Source: Biomphalaria glabrata
Taxonomy: Eukaryota > Mollusca > Gastropoda > Planorbidae
NCBI RefSeq assembly: GCF_947242115.1
Contig: NC_074716.1
Coordinates: forward strand, 13,017,365 to 13,081,364
DNA: 64,000 nucleotides
Direction: 5' to 3'
Both the position numbers and the translations under genes were made by a program. The notes under the pieces were generated by a model. The model was not told the origin of the DNA. It ran no database searches and was given only the letters and a program-made list of their open reading frames with translations. Below are positions 58,002 to 64,000 of this stretch, piece after piece. Within the stretch, counting starts at the first letter, position 1; every line of letters starts with the position of its first letter.

Positions 58002-61000
58002 TATATTATATATATATAATATTAGATCTAGATGTCATGATTAGATCTACAATCTAAATCAATACGACAATAGAGATGATATCTAGACTAGAATTGGATC
58101 TATGTCTATATAATGAATATAATCTACTCTAGATCTGGGCTCAAGAGTGTTACCGATGCCGTGAATCCGCTACAAACGTAGGTCTACTCCAAACTTTCGT
58201 AAGCCTACCTTCATCCTTGATCTATTCTATACTGACTAAGAATTTAATCTAGTCTAGATCTAGACTAGATGGTAGTAGATGTTATCGATCTAGATCTAGT
58301 CAATCTAAATCATACTGCAACTAAATTGGATCTAGATTGTAGAGTAATGTAGAGACTCATGACATAACGTAATCATCAATCGTAATGTCGTAATGTCTAG
58401 CTAGATCTATTCCTGTATAACAAGTTATCTAGATTCTAGATCTAGAATCCAGATCTAGATCTAGACTAGATATCTACAATGTCACTCAATGTGTTTTGAA
58501 TCGATAGCACTTCGATATTTTTTTCTATACAAATGAATACGGGAATCAGTGATTCAACATAATTAATTTCTACTAATGAACTTACAAAAAAAAAAGTCAC
58601 GTTGGTGTATCAGCTAACTGACTGTACCGACCCGCCACTCCCTCACTCTCGCGTTCTTCATTTCTAGACTAAATCTAATTGCTTTTAAGAACCAATCAAC
58701 GTATAGATCTGGACACAATGTGTTCCCCCACCTTTTCTGTTCCCCCCCCCCGGCCAACAAAACAAAACGGCTTAGCGTGACCTCCGTGACCGCTCGTAAG
58801 CTAGTCAAGAGAGTGGGGAAAAAAGGATACGAAAAGCGTAACGCGACGGGTTCAATGCGTATTTGCTTACTGACGGTCATTTTTGGGAGATTTTGCGTAA
58901 CGAATACGCATTTTGCGTAACGGTAGGCAGGTCTGCTCTTATGCATTGAGTTTATTAAATATAGTCTTCTCCCCCATGGCTCCTACAAACGAGTTGCTGT
59001 CAAATGTATCGAATAGTATTCCTTTGAATCACACCAGCAAGATCAGGAAAGATCATGATGATTTCTATTTGTAAGGCCCAGGATTATCCCTCCAAAAGGA
59101 TTTTATTTACTGCTGGATAAGAACTGGGCCAGTAGTCAGTCTGGGACATGGAGAACATGAAATAGGTTCGCATGCTACCATTGAGGCGTTTTCCTAGCCT
59201 TCCAGCAGTTTCAAACAAAGTCCAATGGTTTACATCATTTCTAAACAAGGGTTTTGATAAATAAAGTTTGACAACCACCGCTACCTACCCCACTTTTTTC
59301 ACTCTTGAGCAAATCATCTGCCTCAGCCGATATATCCTCTGCTATTTCTTCATCGTCAATCTCTTCAGCAATGCTACCATTTTCTGGTTTGTTGTCAACT
59401 TTTCTTGGACTTTTCTGGCTGACACTGCAAAATTCATGAAATCATCAAACTAGACGAAGAATGCTGAGCCCATCAAAATTATGGAATAGAATGATATTTT
59501 TGTGATTGAGACCAAAAATGTGTTTGGTTCAAACTGTATGCAATGTTGTCACTTACCTAGATTTTATATGTTAAAGTTGTAAGAATAATTCTCCAACACA
59601 AGAATTAGTATTTTATTGTCATGGAAAATATTAAAACATTTATTAACTCTAGACTACCTACAGTGTGTTAAAAGCTGACAAAAATGTTGAAGTTGGAAAA
59701 ATAATTATACTGAATTTTTTGTTTTGTTTTTGAAGCAATATGAATTTTAACTTCTTCAAAACTTTTTGGAAGATTGTTATGGGGTCAAAGAGTGTGCATC
59801 ATTAAATTTGGTTCAGATAAGGCTGTTGTTTTAATGAAAGATTTGAATGAAAAAAATACATTATGCTTCTTTCCATTACAACCTAGAGTTGCATAAGATT
59901 TTAAAATTCTTATATTAGATGTGAACACATAATTCATTGATCTACAACAAAGAATAATTAAATACTGTTGACGTCATCTTACTATTTACAGTAAAAATGA
60001 TCAAATTTCATCCTTTTCTGTCAAAGGACTCTACCCCAAGGATTTATATAAAAGTTTGAGTAATGTAGCTAACAGTTTATAGGTCAACAAAACAATACTT
60101 AGAAGAAAGACAAAGAGCTTTACAATGTACCCATTCTCAATAGCTAATAAAATTTTTCCCTTTGATAATTTTGCTCTTAGTAGACTAACTAAGCCTAAAA
60201 GAATATAAGCACTCTGGCTGATTGTTTAACTTACTCGCTAAAATCATCTTCATATTCAAATTCATCATTTGGAGAATCTGAAAAGTAAAATAGAAGCATA
60301 TGGTTACATCAAAATCTTTAACATTATTTTGCATTTCTTTTACAGCAAACAATAACTTGCATATAAAATTACTGTCAGGAAATTATAAAATGATAAAATT
60401 AAAAAGAAATATTTTTAGACCAATACTCACCTAAACCTAATTCTTCTAGGCGTTTGTCAACTTCTCGAAGATTCTTGTCCATGTCAGAATCATTGCGTGG
60501 TGAATCTTCTGATATGTATTAAAAAAATTAATTAATGCTATTTTATTTCTTGGTGGCTGAGTGGTGAAGCGTTTGACTTCTGAACCCAGAGGTCCCAGGT
60601 TCAAATCTTGGAATTTTTAATTTAAGGATATTTAGGATGTCCCTGAATCCACCCAACTCTAATGATTACCAGACTTAAGTTGGGGAAAGTAAAGGCAGTT
60701 GGTCATTGTGCTGGCCACAAAACACCTGCATTAGTTGTTGGACAGAGAAACAGATGACCTTTACATTTGACTATCTGCCCCCAAAGATCAGTATATACTC
60801 TTGACAAAAAATTCAAAAAATAAAAGAGCTTTAAACAAGCCTAAAAGAGTAAAAAAAATTTTAACAGTAAAAATGGTTGAAAAACTATTTCATTCAACAA
60901 GCGACCTTAAGACTCTCATTAATCTAATATTTTTTGCAGCTAACCAACCCTCAATTATATGATTATGATACAAATCTTCTATATAATAAAGATATTTAAA

Positions 61001-62588
61001 GAAAATGTCTTTATCTTCAGCTCTCTAACCAGTTATATGACATGCTGCACATTTGAATATGAAATTCAATAAGAGTATTCAAAGTGTTCAGAAAAAGGGA
61101 TTCGACTATACCCAATTTGGACAACTTGATAACTAACCTTCCTAAGAAGATCTTATATACAGAACCTGATAAAACTGTCCTACAATGTTTAAAAGGCAAT
61201 ACTTACCATTTTCAGGAGACTTTAGCACACCTCCACCTCGTCCAGAATTAAGAGAGGGAAGATCATCTAAAGAAGTCAAACCACTGCCAACTTTTTTACT
61301 TTTATCTTTAATCTTTTCCTCCGTCACTATGGCTTCTATGTGCAAGTCACGATTTTTTTCAAGTTCACTGAAGGAAAAAGAAATCTTAAAAACTTATATG
61401 AAAATCTTTTTAAATTTTTCTTTCTTTTTCTCCATTTTAATTTTTAAAACATATTTAGGATTTTTTGTATAAGTTAAAAGAACAAAGAAAAGTTTTTTTT
61501 TTATATATGTATTTCTATCTTAAATCTAATGCTCATAAATATACTACATTTTGGAGGAAAAAAATTGTTACTAAGAAATTCAAATCATTATGTGATATAA
61601 CAAAATTTCAGTATTGAAGAGAAGAGCAAAACCTAAATGAAATATAAATAGAATAATTATTCACAGTCAAAAGTTAAGCAAATAAATGCATAGCAAAAAA
61701 AATGTAATAAACATTTCATAAACATTTTCTTTCTATTTTATGTGAAGTTTAAGAGTGTTACAAAATAAATGTAGAGGTCCAAGTGAACAGAAATACATAT
61801 ACCAGAAATATAATAATTTTATTTAAGAAGTTCTAACCGTGGACATTTGGACCGTATCATTAAGACTGTACTACAAGCAACATTAGTGAATGAGCCACTC
61901 GAACATGTGCACTATATCCCTTAAGTTTAGGTTCATTAGATAAGTAGTATGCAGAAAACACAAATAATGCCTTTATATGAGTGGGCTATTCGATTTGATA
62001 TAATAAATGCAAGTCAATATAATTCAAACATTAAATGCAACAAGAGATTTTTAAAAAGTCAAGCAACTATTTGACAGACTAATTAATTTCAACTAAAGAA
62101 ATCAAGGTAAATATATTCAAATAAATGATGAAATAAATTTTAAGAGGATGCTTGTTTGAAAAGAATAATGGAACAGTAAGTGAAAGTTATTGCCCTTATA
62201 TGTAGATCTCATAAAACCTTAATTGATGTTTAGTAGCTTCAAAGAGTTCAAAATAGTTTATTTAGATTTTTTTTCATATTATCAATATTAATTCCTTATG
62301 AATAAAAACAGTTTTAATGTACTATGATTATTCAACTTGTTTCAAAACTTTTTTTTTTTTAAGAATTTAAACAAATCAATAAATAATAATGAAATGCTTT
62401 AAGACAACTCTGATAGAAAAAGATAATTTAAAGTCAAATTAATGATTGAAAAAAAAAAATACATATATATAGATTTAAACACTGGGCTGAAGAACAGGGT
62501 CACAGCAAATTTTGATTACCTCTTTTTTTGTAATGTTGTTATATGGGGTGGTTCATAAGGACTAGCTTTCTGGGTTGTTGAACTCACA
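57255..62588 (-). CDS. CEP43: CEP43 (FGFR1OP/FOP), C-terminal part
   Basis: Exons in coding order: 62588 (or 62603)-62520, 61367-61207, 60508-60431, 60277-60235, 59424-59289, 57335-57255 (stop TAA), all phases consistent, about 190 residues. The N-terminal exons lie beyond the right edge. The order matches the human FOP C-terminus: a SGLTSLDDLPSL segment (human SGLSSLAGAPSL), DKNLREVDKRLEELGL, an acidic DEFEYEDDFS (human DDDYVDDFNS), then SIAEEIDDEEIAEDIS and FDDLTTDRSISQMDGG with a YMEDPV end (human LDDLTQDLTVSQLSDVADYLEDVA). FOP is a centriole and centriolar-satellite protein that anchors microtubules and works with CEP350 and CEP19 in ciliogenesis. The LisH/TOF N-terminus cannot be checked here. 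Confidence 0.88.
57831..58935. mobile_element. Non-autonomous DNA transposon, 1.1 kb, in CEP43 last intron
   Basis: Terminal inverted repeats CAGACCTGCCTACC and GGTAGGCAGGTCTG bound the element. A 6-base duplication, CTCTTA, flanks it at 57825-57830 and 58936-58941. Subterminal ATGCGTAA/GCGTAACG motifs recur several times at both ends. The core holds a (TA)n run (57932-58022), TCTAGATC repeats and a GC-rich patch. No transposase is encoded. The TIR tips (CAG...CTG) are hAT-like but the duplication is shorter than hAT's eight, so the superfamily is unassigned. Confidence 0.85.
60550..60790 (+). mobile_element. SINE family A in CEP43 intron
   Basis: Copy with TGGTGGCTGAGTGGTGAAG head, GGTCCCAGGTTCAAATC box and a degraded 3' end, antisense to CEP43. 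Confidence 0.85.
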
Positions 62589-62609
62589 CTGGTGATAGGC
62601 ACACTTCCA

Positions 62610-64000
62610 TTGTGAGTAAAGGTAAAAATATGTCAATAAAACAATGAGGTCAACAGAAAATGGTGAATGAATCACCAAAACCAATGTTTAAACTAAACTG
62701 TGTATTCTAATATTTTGTTATCACTGCAAGGTTTTCTTTTAAAACTAAAATCTAAATGCCAGAATTTCAGAAACAAAAAAATAATATTAGTATTCATTTG
62801 TATTGGAACTCAGAAAAGAAAACTTATATTGAAGGTGAGGAATTATAAAATCTTTTTTCTCATGAGCCAGATGCTACAAGACTAGACTGAGTCAGTGATG
62901 TGTCAGTCATGTATTTATCTAAAATATATTTTTCAAAGTTTCCATGCAAAAGAATGTATGTTTGTAAGTGAGTGTTGATGTTTTTACTTTCAGCACATGC
63001 TACTGCAATTTTCACCAATCAATCCATTACATGCTGCAATCAGGTGAGATAGAGTTTCAAACACCAACGAAGAAAGACCAGTGACAAGTGACAAGCCAAT
63101 CTATGCCATTAGGTGCCATGTTTAGAACAGAACATTCTAAAATGAGCCAACACAAAAAAAAAAAAATGAAACAAACAAAAACTGATGTCAACACCCACAC
63201 ACAAAATAAAGAAGGAGGGAAACCTTAAGAAAGTAGACCTTGACCTCTCAGTAACAAAACTGAAAAGTTACCAAAATAAAAAAATAAAAAGTTTACAACA
63301 CAAACATTGATTTTAAAATATGGAAAATATTATTTCCCTAAAGTCAACAGTAGTGATGAAGCTACATACTTAAGATATAATAACAAAAATTGAATGTTCA
63401 TATATGTGATAGAGATCTCTTGTTTAAGAAAATTATTTTTTTTTACTACATTATGGTTAAATCTTTGAAATAGGTTCTCATTATGTACTCTCTCCAGACA
63501 TCAATATATATGCTGTTCTCCAAATAGAGATATTTTAAAGCAACATACTTTTCATTTCATATAAAATGGCTTTGGTTAAAAAAAAAAAGGAATTTCTTTT
63601 GGTTAGTTTTAAATTACTGCATGAGAAATATAAAAAAAAAAATACTAAAAAAATAAAAACAGACTGACAGAGCAATAAAAAAACAACAACATTAAAATGA
63701 TTTTTAATTAAACCTAAACAGCCAAATCTAGATAAATTGAAACAGACAAATTTTTTGTATCTATCTGGTGTATGAACCATTTACAAGTGAAACTTTATGG
63801 TTTGCATTAAAGATAGGATGTGTAGCTATGACTTCAACAAAGTTATAATTATTTATGACTAAATAAGATCTGACTGTCTTTAATGACACACACACACATA
63901 CAAAATTGAACTACAAATCTTGAGAACAGAAAACATCTATGTATCTTAAAATTTGCATTAAGTGCAATGAAACAGTGTAATTAAATCTATAAAAATGTAT
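62610..64000. other. CEP43 intronic DNA, nothing recognised
   Basis: By position this is intron between the last visible CEP43 exon and those outside the window. I found no further exon, and no SINE or LINE, on either strand. Confidence 0.45.

Overview
The window is animal nuclear DNA, most likely from a heterobranch gastropod such as a freshwater planorbid snail. The evidence is AT-rich sequence, intron-rich genes with GT-AG introns, at least three tRNA-headed SINE families, many broken non-LTR retrotransposon ends, and TCTAGATCTAG-type low-complexity DNA. The species call is an inference. I saw no LTR retroelement, retrovirus or Polinton, no CRISPR array, and no rRNA or free-standing tRNA gene.

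Six protein genes were recognised by reading spliced exons. In order: (1) a lebercilin gene (LCA5/LCA5L type, + strand, 7540-13698, first exon not found); (2) GET1/WRB, the tail-anchored protein insertion receptor, complete in five exons on the - strand (20563-25077); (3) a MATCAP-type microtubule tyrosine carboxypeptidase (DUF1704), complete in six coding exons on the + strand (27408-30684); (4) COQ3, a mitochondrial ubiquinone O-methyltransferase, complete in five exons on the - strand (35303-39311); (5) PNISR, an SR-rich splicing-associated protein, complete in twelve coding exons on the + strand (41497-49741); (6) the 3' part of CEP43 (FGFR1OP/FOP), on the - strand (57255 to about 62588), running off the right edge. 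Reading frames stay open and in phase across every junction quoted.

Two adjacencies match human gene order as I remember it: lebercilin with GET1 (LCA5L-GET1 on 21q22) and COQ3 with PNISR (6q16). Lebercilin, MATCAP and CEP43 all belong to the cilium, centrosome or microtubule world, but the genes do not form an operon and no joint regulation is shown.

The rest is repeats. The left 7.5 kb holds an 11-copy 47-bp minisatellite, SINEs, two LINE tails, and a mosaic copy of a SINE end joined to part of GET1 intron/exon 2. Introns carry further SINEs, a LINE with RNase H and a clean target-site duplication (GET1), and two non-autonomous DNA transposons filled with TCTAGATC repeats (PNISR, CEP43). 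30.7-35.3 kb is AT-rich 3'-UTR or intergenic DNA with one young hAT MITE. 49.9-57.2 kb is a graveyard of LINE pieces. One intronic hairpin in PNISR is a candidate small-RNA precursor.
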